Assembly: GCF_900111155.1 (NCBI RefSeq)
Contig: NZ_FOGG01000007.1
Coordinates: 62,001-126,000 of the forward strand
Origin: Pedobacter rhizosphaerae
Lineage (GTDB): Bacteria > Bacteroidota > Bacteroidia > Sphingobacteriales > Sphingobacteriaceae
DNA length: 64,000 nucleotides
Direction of reading: 5' to 3'
Of this stretch, positions 18,518 through 28,470 are shown piece after piece. Position 1 is the first letter of the stretch. The number at the start of each line of letters is the position of its first letter. A program made the translations under genes and the position numbers. A model generated the notes under the pieces. That model was given only the letters and a program-made list of their open reading frames with translations, ran no database searches and had not been told where the DNA came from.

Positions 18518-19794
18518 CTGACTGCCTGATTAAATAAAACACATTGTTCTTGAGTAAGCGACTTGGCGGAGTAGGCAGAAAAATTTTCCCAGTTTGTTTG
18601 ACTACTTATGTTGGATTGCTGGACTATACTGTCCAGAAAATCTGAAACCACAGCTTCAGATTGATTATTATCCGAAATATTTGCAAGACTACCAGCATTA
18701 CAATCACGGATAATAGTAGCAGCACTACTTTTAAGATTAAAAATGGCCAAAAGAGGTTTCTTAGAGAGAATATAGGGATATATTTTGCTTGCCGTATAAC
18801 CTGGATCATCTGAGCCTAGTATAATCAGCCCATCTGCATTATTCAGATAAGATAAAGTCTCAAAATAAGGAATTCTATCTGTTTGTTCGTGAACATATTC
18901 CGATATTCCAATGGTATCTGCTATAGGTTTAATGGTTGATAGGCCTGTTCCCTTTGGTGCATAGCTGGTGCCAATAAAATAAAACTTAATGGAGCTAAAT
19001 AAATCAGGTCTTTCAGCTAAACGGGAGCTAAAGGCATTAAATAAAAGCATCGCAGCTTGTTTAAGATCGTGCCCTCCACGGCCCACATATACCAGGTTTA
19101 TAGAATTATCGGTTAGCAAAGGAGTAGCGAGGGTTTTTTTATTTGCTTCTGCTATTTCTAAATCTTTAACTGCTGCAGGAAAAGTGATCACAGCCACCGG
19201 GATTTTCTTTACTTCGGGATATCGGTGCACTAGTACTTTTATATATTCGTCCGATACACTTATTATCCCGCTAACAGCAGCCATAGCGATAGGCTCGAGA
19301 TATTTATTTAATCTATACGAAAACCAATATTTTGGTGGGCGCTCTGCCTTTGGTTTATTTTGATAATACTCAGTATGCCAGGGATCTTGCATATCAATAA
19401 TATAGGGTATATTAAATTTTCTTTTCCAATGGCTACCTAAAGCACAGAGAGGAAACTCTGTTGTAGAGAAAAAGATAAGATCGAAGTGTTCCTTTTTTAA
19501 CAATTGGTCTACATATCTCTTGTAGAAGAAATATGACCTCAAGGCAAGGCTACCCAAACCCACTTTGCTTGTCCATTTTTTAGGAAAAGCTTTTACCAAG
19601 TGGATTTTTATATGTTTTGGAATACTTTCGAGCATTAAGGGGTCATCTACCATCTCGTAGTAACGATGATCTACACATACTACGGTAGGTAACCAACCAT
19701 TTTCTTCGTAATAAGGTAAGCTTAATCTTACCCGATGCATATCCGCCGCATTTTTCGGGGCAAAGTGTGGCGAAATAATCAAGAGCTTTTTCAA
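18514..19794 (-). CDS. GT-B glycosyltransferase (diverged family 4)
   Basis: A 426-residue protein starting MKKLLIISPHFAPKNAADMH, the usual Rossmann start of a GT4 enzyme, with DMQDPW at about residue 136 and LVYVGRGGHDLKQAAMLL in the donor domain. The C-terminal E-x7-E motif is not conserved (SDDPGYTASKIYPYILSKK), so catalysis may differ or the family may be distant. It overlaps both neighbouring genes by 4 bases. Sugar and linkage unknown. Confidence 0.75.
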   Translation of the reverse strand: MKKLLIISPHFAPKNAADMHRVRLSLPYYEENGWLPTVVCVDHRYYEMVDDPLMLESIPKHIKIHLVKAFPKKWTSKVGLGSLALRSYFFYKRYVDQLLKKEHFDLIFFSTTEFPLCALGSHWKRKFNIPYIIDMQDPWHTEYYQNKPKAERPPKYWFSYRLNKYLEPIAMAAVSGIISVSDEYIKVLVHRYPEVKKIPVAVITFPAAVKDLEIAEANKKTLATPLLTDNSINLVYVGRGGHDLKQAAMLLFNAFSSRLAERPDLFSSIKFYFIGTSYAPKGTGLSTIKPIADTIGISEYVHEQTDRIPYFETLSYLNNADGLIILGSDDPGYTASKIYPYILSKKPLLAIFNLKSSAATIIRDCNAGSLANISDNNQSEAVVSDFLDSIVQQSNISSQTNWENFSAYSAKSLTQEQCVLFNQAVS

Positions 19795-21014
19795 TCCTTT
19801 AAGGTAAGTTTAATGATTGATAAGAATTTCTGCTGTTCTACATTCCAGTTTAACGCTTGTTGGCCAAGTTCAAAGCTGTTTGTTTTATGCTTGTTCAAAA
19901 GAATTCTATTGTCATGGTACTTTTCAAAAGCCTTGAGTAGTGATATCACATTTTTTTTCCTGAATAACAAACCTATATTAGGATGTTCATTAAGCAGGTA
20001 TTCTTGAGCAACAGTGTCACTGGCGATAATTGCTAAACCAGATTGGATATAGGTGAAAATTTTATTGCTTAGCGCAAGTTCATTATTGATAGAAAAACCT
20101 GTTTCGGTAGCTAGGCCGATGTCAAAATTACTTGAAAAATGGCTGATATCCGATTGAACAATTGGTTTATGGATATAGATTTGACTATGGCTAAAGATTG
20201 CCTTTGTGTAACAGCTGGCCAGGAATCCTGGCTGCTCATTACCTAATAAGTGCAACTCAAATGGAAAATGAAATAAGTTTAATGCTTCAATAATGGTTTC
20301 TATGCCCCGGTTTGGGCCTATTGTTTGCGAGAACCAAAATAATTTTAGGGGCCTTTCGGAATTAGTCAGAGCAGATTGATCCGTTTTGGGAAATACATTG
20401 AGGATTACCGGGACTTCCTTCCTGAAAATTTGAGTGTACTTTTTTGATATCTCAGGGCTAGAGCTGGTTAAATAATTTACCTGGGGGATGTATTTGTCTT
20501 CGATGTAAGTTTTAAGGCGTACGTCAAAGTCGGTTAATAAGTTTGATAATTCATATCTGTGAAAATCTTCTGCATCAAACCCAACCTTTGCCTTATTTCT
20601 TTTGGCAGCCTTTACTGCTATAGGTAAGGCTGCAAGGTTGTGGGCAATATAAAGATCAGCCTTGATGGAGATGGCAGACTTTAAAAGTGAAAAATAGCAT
20701 CTTCCAATAGCTAGTTCTGCTATTCCAGATCTTAGACTTACCTTTTTTGCAAACAGGTAAGCAAACTTATGAATGAGTCTGGTAATATGATAAAGCCTCT
20801 TTGTGGTAGTTGGGTTTCCTCCCGATTCTACTGCCCGCCACTCGCTATTTTCTAGTAAAGCTTTGTCTTTATCTGTAGCCCATTTACTCAGGTATTGGTA
20901 AATTACAGTCACCTTATAACCTGCTTTAACCAGGCTGTCAGCCTCTTTTACTAACCTTGGATTAGTTGTAGGCTGGCCAGATGTAATTAAAACAATGTGC
21001 TTTATACGATCCAC
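19791..21014 (-). CDS. GT-B glycosyltransferase (diverged family 4)
   Basis: A 407-residue protein with IVLITSGQPTTNPRLVKEAD at the N-terminus, FDAEDFHRYE near residue 140 and LFWFSQTIGPNRGIETIIEA opening the donor domain; FTYIQSGLAIIASDT lies in the C-terminal part. The glutamate pair of GT4 is replaced by a related but weaker pattern. It resembles the preceding gene in general layout, and the two may work in series. It overlaps the upstream FkbM methyltransferase by 13 bases. Confidence 0.75.
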   Translation of the reverse strand: MDRIKHIVLITSGQPTTNPRLVKEADSLVKAGYKVTVIYQYLSKWATDKDKALLENSEWRAVESGGNPTTTKRLYHITRLIHKFAYLFAKKVSLRSGIAELAIGRCYFSLLKSAISIKADLYIAHNLAALPIAVKAAKRNKAKVGFDAEDFHRYELSNLLTDFDVRLKTYIEDKYIPQVNYLTSSSPEISKKYTQIFRKEVPVILNVFPKTDQSALTNSERPLKLFWFSQTIGPNRGIETIIEALNLFHFPFELHLLGNEQPGFLASCYTKAIFSHSQIYIHKPIVQSDISHFSSNFDIGLATETGFSINNELALSNKIFTYIQSGLAIIASDTVAQEYLLNEHPNIGLLFRKKNVISLLKAFEKYHDNRILLNKHKTNSFELGQQALNWNVEQQKFLSIIKLTLKD

Positions 21015-21715
21015 TTCGTGCTACTTCTATTCAGGAAGTTTTTAGTCACAAAAATAAAATCTGATTGATACAAGGCACCATCTAATGGCCTTCGAATCAT
21101 AGAACAAATGTCGTATAGATAAAAACCTTTTTCTTTCATGAAAACCATTACCTCATCCACCAATGGGCTATTGATGTAAATGTTGAGCAAGGAAACTTCC
21201 AATAGCACTACGTCAGCTTTTTGAAGTAACTGGACTGCGCCTTTAAGTATTTCTAACTCATAGCCTTGCGTATCGATTTTTAATAAAACAGAACCTTCAA
21301 TAGGCTTTTGAGCCATTATAGTATCCAGCGTTGTTAATTTCCTGGTTTCAATTTCAGCGTTTGTAATATTATTTTCGCTTAGAACAGAACTCGCAGTTTC
21401 ATACTTATTAAATATAACTTCCTGTTGCGTAGCCCCCAATAATGCGATTTGGTAAGCAAATTGGGGTACAGATTTACATACGCTTTCCAAGATAGGCTCC
21501 TTCTCCGTTTGACCCTCTATCATCAGAATATCTGCTGAAGGAAAGATTTTGTTTATTTCTTTTGACCAATTTCCCTCGTAGGCACCTATATCTAATATAA
21601 ACCGGGGAGCAAAGCCAAGCTTTTTCATGTTTTTAAAACTACTGAACATATCAGGAACACCAAGTTTTTCCTTTAAATAGTCTTTTATTGCTTTTGGAAT
21701 TAACTGTGCTAGCAT
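21002..21715 (-). CDS. FkbM-family methyltransferase
   Basis: A 237-residue protein with the SAM-binding motif FILDIGAYEGNWS, ILMIEGQ for the ribose-binding acidic residue, and VLLKIDTQGYELEILKGA, the FkbM signature region. It probably O-methylates a sugar of the polysaccharide. A second FkbM protein in this locus (33725-34507) is only distantly similar, so the two probably act at different positions. Its ends overlap both neighbours. Confidence 0.85.
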   Translation of the reverse strand: MLAQLIPKAIKDYLKEKLGVPDMFSSFKNMKKLGFAPRFILDIGAYEGNWSKEINKIFPSADILMIEGQTEKEPILESVCKSVPQFAYQIALLGATQQEVIFNKYETASSVLSENNITNAEIETRKLTTLDTIMAQKPIEGSVLLKIDTQGYELEILKGAVQLLQKADVVLLEVSLLNIYINSPLVDEVMVFMKEKGFYLYDICSMIRRPLDGALYQSDFIFVTKNFLNRSSTKWIV

Positions 21716-22740
21716 GTTGGTTGATGAAGTTTTTTTAGATACAAATTGATGTACTGATCTACTATTTGTTTGCTATTGAATTGTTGCAATGCAGTTTGGT
21801 AAACTTTTGCTCTGGGTAGTGATTTTATTCTATCTACCTGATTAACCATTTCTTCCGCAGTGTTGCAGATAAAACCAGTAATATTTTCTTGTATTACCTC
21901 CGGTACTGATCCCCTTTTTAATCCGATTACAGGTGTTCCGCAAGCCATAGCTTCAACCATCACAATTCCGAAAGGTTCATTCCAAAGAATAGGCATTAGC
22001 AAAGCCGAGGCATTTCTTAGCAGGTTGTTTTTTTGCTGATCATTTACACTCCCCACATATTGGATTTTTTCTGAGAGTTGGGGTTCAATGTGATCTTTAA
22101 AATATTTTAATTCACCATCTGGGATATTACCTGCAATGATGAGCTTCTTATTACTTTTTAATGCCACCTCAATAGCAACGTGGACCCCTTTTATATGTTC
22201 TAATCTTCCTAAAAATACCAATGGTGCATCCTCATCGACTTCGAAATTAGGATTGTAGGTTTTGATTGGAAAGCCATTGTAAATGGTTACGACATCAGCT
22301 ATGGGCTTAATCTGGTTGGAAATATAATTGCTGCATCCGGTAAAACTCAATGTATTTTTTTTACTCAGGCTTACGGCCTTTTTAATCTGAGCTAGAGTAG
22401 GCTCTCTTTGGTAAGACATAATTTTGGGTGTGCTCGATCTTAAGAAGGGAAGGAGGTAAGCTAAACGGCCGAAATTATGGATGATATCAGGTTTGAATTT
22501 TCTCAGTTTGCTGATGGTTATGGTATTGTATATATGTTTTAGCTTACTGCCTTGATCTGAAAACGGAATAATTGGAACTGGCGCAGTCGAATCATGATGA
22601 GCGACGAGAATGACTTCATGGCCTTCTTCCAATAAATGATTAATTAAGAAATCGATGATCCGCTCAATGCCACCATATCCAGTGGGGGGAATGGGGATAT
22701 AGGGATCTGCAACTATTGCAATGCGTAACTTATCTTGCAT
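21709..22740 (-). CDS. Glycosyltransferase family 4
   Basis: A 343-residue GT-B enzyme: IAIVADPYIPIPPTGYGGIE supplies the N-terminal glycine loop, LVFLGRLEHIKGVHVAIEVA the domain junction, and EPFGIVMVEAMACGTPVIG the E-x7-E motif. All key positions are intact. It overlaps the next GT2 by 11 bases. Donor sugar unknown. Confidence 0.87.
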   Translation of the reverse strand: MQDKLRIAIVADPYIPIPPTGYGGIERIIDFLINHLLEEGHEVILVAHHDSTAPVPIIPFSDQGSKLKHIYNTITISKLRKFKPDIIHNFGRLAYLLPFLRSSTPKIMSYQREPTLAQIKKAVSLSKKNTLSFTGCSNYISNQIKPIADVVTIYNGFPIKTYNPNFEVDEDAPLVFLGRLEHIKGVHVAIEVALKSNKKLIIAGNIPDGELKYFKDHIEPQLSEKIQYVGSVNDQQKNNLLRNASALLMPILWNEPFGIVMVEAMACGTPVIGLKRGSVPEVIQENITGFICNTAEEMVNQVDRIKSLPRAKVYQTALQQFNSKQIVDQYINLYLKKLHQPTC

Positions 22741-23692
22741 TAATTCTATTTTTTAACTTTTTGGTGAGTTTCCAACCTATAATCTTATCTAAGATACCCG
22801 TAATTCCGCTATTATTTGGAGTGTACTTTTTCCCGGTAAGGACCTTTACTTGATTAATGCCGTACTGGTAAAAACTCATATTACTACCATAAAAGTGATA
22901 GACCCAGCCCCTCCAATAATTAGCTAATGCCAATTTAACCCGTGAACTATTCTCCTGTGTTAATAGCAATGTTGTAGTTGCGCATAATGCCTCAAAAGCA
23001 GATTTTAAAGCTTTTGGACCTGCAAAATTTGATAGAGAGCTATTTACATCACGTCTGTAAAAAGTGGTAGTATTTGGATTATAAATAATCAGCTCAGCCT
23101 TTAACAGCAATCGGGGGAAAAAATCAAAATCATCAATTAAGGAGAGCTTTTCAGTCCATAATCCAGATTTTTCGATCATTTCTCTAGGAATAAGGAACAT
23201 GCCACATTGGGTAAGGTTTAAGCCTTTAGCATTATCGGCCATTAACCAATCGATAGGAGGTAAGGTTTGCCTAACTGCAGATGGATTTTCTCTCGTATTA
23301 TTAATATCGTTGTTATAAAACTCCTTAAGTTCACAAGCAATGATTGATTGAGGATTTATTTTTGCCAGTTCTAGTTGAGTTTCCAAATAGTTATCACTCA
23401 CTAAATCATCACTGTCAAAAAAAATAACATACAGACCCGAACTGATATTAAATGCACTGTTTCTGGCCGCCGCCGCACCCCTGTTCTTTTCCAGGTCGAT
23501 TATTTTTATTCGGTTATCTAAGTGTTCATAGTTTTTCAATATTTTTAAGCTATCATCCGATGAATGATCATTCGCAACGATAAGTTCAAAATGTTGATAT
23601 GTTTGCCTTAAAAAACAATCGAGGGTTTCTGAAATGTATTTTTCTGCATTATAGCAGGGTATACAAATGGAAATTAAAGGATTGCTGGTCAT
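22730..23692 (-). CDS. Glycosyltransferase family 2 (tandem paralogue A)
   Basis: A 320-residue GT-A enzyme: LISICIPCYNAEKYISETLD, then VANDHSSDDS where most relatives read VDDGSTDN, and FFDSDDL as the metal-binding site. The same length, start and end (GWKLTKKLKN) as the neighbouring gene 23689-24651 show a tandem duplication. The changed donor-binding loop suggests a shift in sugar specificity. It overlaps the next gene by 4 bases. Confidence 0.86.
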   Translation of the reverse strand: MTSNPLISICIPCYNAEKYISETLDCFLRQTYQHFELIVANDHSSDDSLKILKNYEHLDNRIKIIDLEKNRGAAAARNSAFNISSGLYVIFFDSDDLVSDNYLETQLELAKINPQSIIACELKEFYNNDINNTRENPSAVRQTLPPIDWLMADNAKGLNLTQCGMFLIPREMIEKSGLWTEKLSLIDDFDFFPRLLLKAELIIYNPNTTTFYRRDVNSSLSNFAGPKALKSAFEALCATTTLLLTQENSSRVKLALANYWRGWVYHFYGSNMSFYQYGINQVKVLTGKKYTPNNSGITGILDKIIGWKLTKKLKNRINAR

Positions 23693-24651
23693 TGTTTAAT
23701 CTGAAAATCCTTTAATCTTTTTGTTAGTTTCCAGCCTAGAATAAAGGCTATTGTTTGACTGAAACCACTATGATTAGGTTTGAACTTCTTTCCTGTAAGT
23801 GTAATTATTTGATTGTTTGCTTCCTCAAAAAGATCCTGAGTTTTAGGATAAAAATGATAGGCCCATAAAGACCAATAATTGCCTAATACTTGCCGAGATC
23901 TTTCTGAGTCTTCAATAGCTAGTATTTTAGCTGTGGTAAGTCTAAGTGCCTCGAAGGCTGATTTTAATGCTTTTACACTTAAGATGTTCGATAGAGAATT
24001 TAAAGTACCACTTCGATAATATACTTTAGCTTCTTCTGTGAACAGAATTTCATCGGCGGCTAACAAAACTCGCGGGAAAAATTCAAAATCGTTGATCAAG
24101 GAAAGGGCCTCATTCCATAAGCCAGTTTTATCTAAAATAGACCTTGGTATTAAAAACATGGCACATTGCATCATTCCTAACCCTTTTCCGTTATCTATAA
24201 GTAACCAATCTATAGGGGTTAAATTTGCCCAGTTTGCCAATTTTTCTTCCAGAGAATTTTCGATGTTGTTATTGTAGAATCTTTTAACTTGACCCGCGGC
24301 AATACAATTTTTAGTCTTTTCAAGTGCCAATACCTGTAACTCAATATGAGTTTCGTTAATTAAGTCATCAGCATCCAGAAACTTAATATATTCGCCCTTA
24401 GCACTTTTGAAGGCAACGTTTGCGGCATAACACTGCCCTTTATTTTCCTGCTTAATTAAATTTATGCTAATATGCGATGTTTCTATCTGTTTTAAGATCA
24501 ATAAAACACTATTGTCAGTAGAACCATCATCTACAATGATAATTTCTATATTCGGGTAGGTTTGTTTAATGATACTTTCTATCGTTTTATTGATATAAAG
24601 TGCAGCATTATAACAAGGTATACAAATAGAAACTAAAGGATTATTGCTCAC
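23689..24651 (-). CDS. Glycosyltransferase family 2 (tandem paralogue B)
   Basis: A 320-residue GT-A enzyme with LVSICIPCYNAALYINKTIE, a standard IIVDDGSTDNS donor-binding motif and FLDADDL. It aligns end to end with paralogue A, including MQCAMFLIPRSILDKTGLW and the tail GWKLTKRLKD. The pair probably arose by duplication and now adds two related but different sugars, or the same sugar at two sites. It overlaps its neighbours by 4 and 11 bases. Confidence 0.87.
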   Translation of the reverse strand: MSNNPLVSICIPCYNAALYINKTIESIIKQTYPNIEIIIVDDGSTDNSVLLILKQIETSHISINLIKQENKGQCYAANVAFKSAKGEYIKFLDADDLINETHIELQVLALEKTKNCIAAGQVKRFYNNNIENSLEEKLANWANLTPIDWLLIDNGKGLGMMQCAMFLIPRSILDKTGLWNEALSLINDFEFFPRVLLAADEILFTEEAKVYYRSGTLNSLSNILSVKALKSAFEALRLTTAKILAIEDSERSRQVLGNYWSLWAYHFYPKTQDLFEEANNQIITLTGKKFKPNHSGFSQTIAFILGWKLTKRLKDFQIKQ

Positions 24652-25576
24652 TGCGAAGTTGTGGTTTTAATAACCTGATGTTAAACTCCCTAAGTTGATG
24701 TGCAAACATTGGGAAAAAAGTACAGATCAGGTTAAAAAACTTGTTCCCTGATGCAGGAGCCTTACTTTGCAACTTCCTGGCCCCAATAATATTTTTTCTG
24801 GTTAAAGTCCAATCTTTATATTGAGCAGATAGTTGTGCATTTTTCCAAAAGCACTCTGCTATTTCTGTAGGGTAACGATGGCCCAATGCATTTGCTAGCT
24901 CAACGCTAACATGGTAATACGCCTGGGCACATTTTAACATATTTGAGGCCGACATACTTTGAGCATATCTGTAATTAATGCAGGTAATAATTGGTTCGTA
25001 ATCAAATCGTAATTGATGGAGTAAGGCCCGTGTATAAAATGCCCGATCCTCATTATATAAAACTTCTGTATTTTGGTTAAACCCTCCAATGGAAAGGAAG
25101 CTTAATTTTTTACAAATGGCAAAGTTGACTATTTTATTAACAATTACGAATTTGGAAGTGTCATCTAACAAGTCATTGCGGTTAAAATTAGCACTTCCAA
25201 TAGGTTCATTTGAATTGAAATCTATGTAGTTATAATTTAAAAGAATAATATCTGGGGCAGATTCACTATTTATCCATTTATGTGCCACCTGGGTAAAATT
25301 AGGTAATAGCTCATCATCTGCATCATGAAAATGTAACCAGTCAGATTGTGCTACAGCAGCCAATTGATTTTTGCCAAAGGCACATCCTTTATTGACTCGA
25401 CCAGTAATTACCTTTGCACCATATTTTACTGCTACTTCCCGGGTATTATCTGTACTGCAATCGTCATAAACTAATATCTCATTAAAAGGGATTGATTGAT
25501 TATTTGCCGACTCTAATAGGCGTGGCAAGCACCAGGCAGCATTAAAGGCAGGAATACATAAAGCAATTGAACTCAT
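24641..25576 (-). CDS. Glycosyltransferase family 2
   Basis: A 311-residue GT-A protein: IALCIPAFNAAWCLPRLLES, LVYDDCSTDNT and FHDADDELLPNF for the metal site. It belongs to the same broad GT2 class as the tandem pair just downstream but is not an obvious third copy. Overlaps of 11 and 4 bases with neighbours show tight operon packing. Acceptor unknown. Confidence 0.85.
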   Translation of the reverse strand: MSSIALCIPAFNAAWCLPRLLESANNQSIPFNEILVYDDCSTDNTREVAVKYGAKVITGRVNKGCAFGKNQLAAVAQSDWLHFHDADDELLPNFTQVAHKWINSESAPDIILLNYNYIDFNSNEPIGSANFNRNDLLDDTSKFVIVNKIVNFAICKKLSFLSIGGFNQNTEVLYNEDRAFYTRALLHQLRFDYEPIITCINYRYAQSMSASNMLKCAQAYYHVSVELANALGHRYPTEIAECFWKNAQLSAQYKDWTLTRKNIIGARKLQSKAPASGNKFFNLICTFFPMFAHQLREFNIRLLKPQLRSEQ

Positions 25577-26886
25577 ATTTTCTTCCTGATTCTTTTAATT
25601 ACGTAGGTAATTAATTTCTTTAAAGGTTGTTTATCCAGAAGCTCATCTAACTGATACTTTATTTCGGAAGGTTCAAATAATGCCATTTGATAATCGTTGG
25701 CAATGGTTGGAGTAAATTGGGTGCTCGCTTTTTTATATTCTAATAAATTTACTTTAATCAATGCTAAAGGGCATAATTTGCTATTCAGCGTTTGCCTGGC
25801 ATTCATCACAATTCTATCGTGTTCGGTTTTACTTAGAGATTGTACTTTTCGAATACAGTCTGCTAAGGCATGGTAGTCATCTTTGCTATATTTGAACCCA
25901 TTTACACCATCTTCAATGATTTCTGAAACACCTGCTCCATCAGAACAAATTAACGCTGTCCCTGCATTTAGATACTCTAATCCGGTAAAATTGTACATAT
26001 CCCAGGTAGAAGGGATGACAGCAAATTTTGCATTCTTCTGAATTGTATGCAAATCTTTATACTGAATAGGCTTGTATGGAGCTATTTTCGTTCCCCAAAT
26101 TGTTGGAAATTCTGCTTTAAGCTGCGTTGATTTGGAGTTCTGATGATCATAATTAGTATCCTTTCCATACCATTTGATCAAAATATTTTCATCGCCCAAT
26201 ACTTTTAGGGCTTTACATAAAATATCTGGTCCTTTCCATTGCTGTATTCGCGCGCAAACCACTCCAAAAGGCTCTTTTTCTTCAAATGAAATGGAATCCG
26301 TTTTGGTTGAAAAGACTGGAGAAATTAAGGTGATATCTTGCTGAAGTATATTTTTCCAGAAAAGTTGATTAGCCGTACTATGGGTAATTAACTGATCTGC
26401 ATGTTGGAGTAAATTTAATTCGGTATGTCTAAACAAATCACCTAATAAGCCCTCTTTAAGATGGGGTTCAGACATTTCAATTTGTCCTGCGCTGCCATGT
26501 AATCTGGCGATTACAGGTTTTTGATGGTTAACTATCCATGGAATAAAGCCCAGTCCAAAATCTGTACACTCTATAATGTCGAATCCCTCTCCTCGATTTG
26601 TCTGTTCCCACATAGCCCAGGCCGCAGCAATATTTTTTTTATATTCTGGAATTAAATCAAACTTGCTGAATTTTTCCAGTTGATTTTGATATAGTTTGGG
26701 TTTTAGGTATTCTATACTTATTCCATTTAAATCATGCTCTTCTTCTGATTGGGTATATCCACTACCTACAATTACTTTTATTTCCTGTACATAAGGTTTT
26801 AGCGCTTCGATATAGTGAAGGTAATACGTAGATATGCCACCACCAGAATGAGGATAATATTCGGGAAGGATGAAGAGGATTTTCAA
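25573..26886 (-). CDS. Glycosyltransferase family 4
   Basis: A 437-residue GT-B protein: ILFILPEYYPHSGGGISTYY with a triple-glycine loop, ARLHGSAGQIEM, and VVCARIQQWKGPDIL at the domain junction. In the E-x7-E region the first Glu is missing (WDMYNFTGLEYLNAGT), while the second is kept, so this is a slightly diverged member. It overlaps both neighbouring genes by 4 bases. Sugar unknown. Confidence 0.82.
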   Translation of the reverse strand: MKILFILPEYYPHSGGGISTYYLHYIEALKPYVQEIKVIVGSGYTQSEEEHDLNGISIEYLKPKLYQNQLEKFSKFDLIPEYKKNIAAAWAMWEQTNRGEGFDIIECTDFGLGFIPWIVNHQKPVIARLHGSAGQIEMSEPHLKEGLLGDLFRHTELNLLQHADQLITHSTANQLFWKNILQQDITLISPVFSTKTDSISFEEKEPFGVVCARIQQWKGPDILCKALKVLGDENILIKWYGKDTNYDHQNSKSTQLKAEFPTIWGTKIAPYKPIQYKDLHTIQKNAKFAVIPSTWDMYNFTGLEYLNAGTALICSDGAGVSEIIEDGVNGFKYSKDDYHALADCIRKVQSLSKTEHDRIVMNARQTLNSKLCPLALIKVNLLEYKKASTQFTPTIANDYQMALFEPSEIKYQLDELLDKQPLKKLITYVIKRIRKKI

Positions 26887-27545
26887 ATCAGTTTTTTGAT
26901 AAATTGACTTATTTTTAGGTAAAATTTCCCCAGAAATGTACCGGTATAGTTTACATTTTTATTTAAGATGTCACTGTATCCTTTTCTCTGAACAGCGGAA
27001 GCTTTAGTAAAGCCATAAACTTTAAGTTGAGGATGTAATTCAGCAATTACAGAGTCTACGGATCTTTTATCTTCTTCTATTTTTCTGATCAGCGTAGATA
27101 AGCATCGGGAGTTAATTGCAACGGCATGAAGAGCCAATGTGTTTTGCAATCGCAAGATATGGCTTGTAACTGGTTTGGGCTCTAAAAAGTTGAATCCTCC
27201 AAAATAAATCATGTCATAGTCATCTCCAACTAGCGAAATGACCTCATTTAAATCTGAAATAAATTGCTTTTTGATGATAACGTCATCTTCGAGAACTAAA
27301 ATTTTTTTATACCCTTTTTTTATAGCCTCAGAATAAATTGATAAATGGCTCATTCGACAACCGAGCGCTCCTTTCGAAAACTGCCATTCTTTATCGTCCA
27401 GATTATTACCATCTACAGCATTAAAGACAGTAATATTATCTGTGCCTAAATATTTATAATTGGATTTAAATTTTTCTCTACGCTCGTTTCTTTTCTCTAA
27501 ACTAATACAATAAATTTTATCAAAGTGGGTATTCAGCTTGATCAT
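26883..27545 (-). CDS. Glycosyltransferase family 25 (LgtB/LpsA-like)
   Basis: A 220-residue protein with the GT25 start DKIYCISLEKRNERREKF, ALGCRMSHLSIYSEAIKKGY, and the metal-binding LVLEDDVII. GT25 enzymes often add galactose or related sugars to LPS in Gram-negative bacteria. The length is near the family's usual 220-260. It ends by overlapping the next GT4 by 4 bases and starts directly after the upstream gene with no gap. Confidence 0.86.
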   Translation of the reverse strand: MIKLNTHFDKIYCISLEKRNERREKFKSNYKYLGTDNITVFNAVDGNNLDDKEWQFSKGALGCRMSHLSIYSEAIKKGYKKILVLEDDVIIKKQFISDLNEVISLVGDDYDMIYFGGFNFLEPKPVTSHILRLQNTLALHAVAINSRCLSTLIRKIEEDKRSVDSVIAELHPQLKVYGFTKASAVQRKGYSDILNKNVNYTGTFLGKFYLKISQFIKKLI

Positions 27546-28466
27546 TTAGAAATGATTTAATAATGCTTTAGAGAGTTTTTGGGGATCTCTATTTGTGCTT
27601 AAGTAGTTTCTTATAGTATTTATATCGTGCTCGTAATCACTTTGAAGCCAGTTGAAAATTATTTTTGTTGTATCAAAAGTGAGTTCCGAAACTTTTGGAA
27701 GCTTAAAAATTCCTGATATTTCCTGAAGGCTTGTAGGAGCTTCTCCAAAAGGTAAGCAGCCTGCATAAGCACATTCCTGAAACTTTAATAATTCTATTTT
27801 GCATCTGGAACCACACAATAACATGAATTTATATTTAGCGAGGTATTTTACATATTCATCGCCAATAACGTTATGTTGTCTGCTTTTGTTACCAATTTCG
27901 GCATAACCAGGGTGCTTTAGTGTATCATAAAAAAAACGGCTTATCGAACGTCTACTTGCCGACCAGATGGAATTCCTTACAGGATAGATAGTTGAGTTAA
28001 CAGCACCGCTGATTAATATTTTGTTCTTACGTTTACTAAAGTGGTTAAGGGCTAACTCCTGAGTTTTTAAATAAGCGTAGGGGACATGTATAATCGGTTG
28101 AGCTAAATATTTACAAAGGTATGCGGTAAACTCCTTTGGTTCATAAACGGTTAATAGCCTAACATTTTTATTTTGGACAATTTGCTTTAGCCATTGATAG
28201 TAGTAATGATTTTTATGTTCGAAGTAGGGGTCTACAATTTTTACGATAAATTGTATGTCTGAATTATTGGAGATAATTTTTGTGAATTGTTCACATTCGG
28301 CTAGCGAGATTCTGTTGTCAATAACGTATAGGTGATCGCTTGAAAATAGAGTATGAGTTTTGTCTGTATAAATATCCCAACCCATTGCTTCTGCATAACC
28401 TGGACCCGCATCTCTACAAATCAGTTTCTGGTAATCTAATGATGATGAAAGAATATACTTAATCAC
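27546..28466 (-). CDS. Unclassified glycosyltransferase-like protein
   Basis: A 306-residue soluble protein whose stop abuts the GT25 start. Weak GT-B features can be seen: a central NKILISGAVNSTIYPVR turn and, near the C-terminus, KYKFMLLCGSRCKIELLKFQE followed by CAYAGCLPFGEA, which looks like the conserved C-terminal donor-site region of family-1-like transferases. N-terminal loops typical of GT4 are absent. I call it a possible glycosyltransferase from these features and context only. Confidence 0.5.
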   Translation of the reverse strand: MIKYILSSSLDYQKLICRDAGPGYAEAMGWDIYTDKTHTLFSSDHLYVIDNRISLAECEQFTKIISNNSDIQFIVKIVDPYFEHKNHYYYQWLKQIVQNKNVRLLTVYEPKEFTAYLCKYLAQPIIHVPYAYLKTQELALNHFSKRKNKILISGAVNSTIYPVRNSIWSASRRSISRFFYDTLKHPGYAEIGNKSRQHNVIGDEYVKYLAKYKFMLLCGSRCKIELLKFQECAYAGCLPFGEAPTSLQEISGIFKLPKVSELTFDTTKIIFNWLQSDYEHDINTIRNYLSTNRDPQKLSKALLNHF

Positions 28467-28470
28467 TCTA

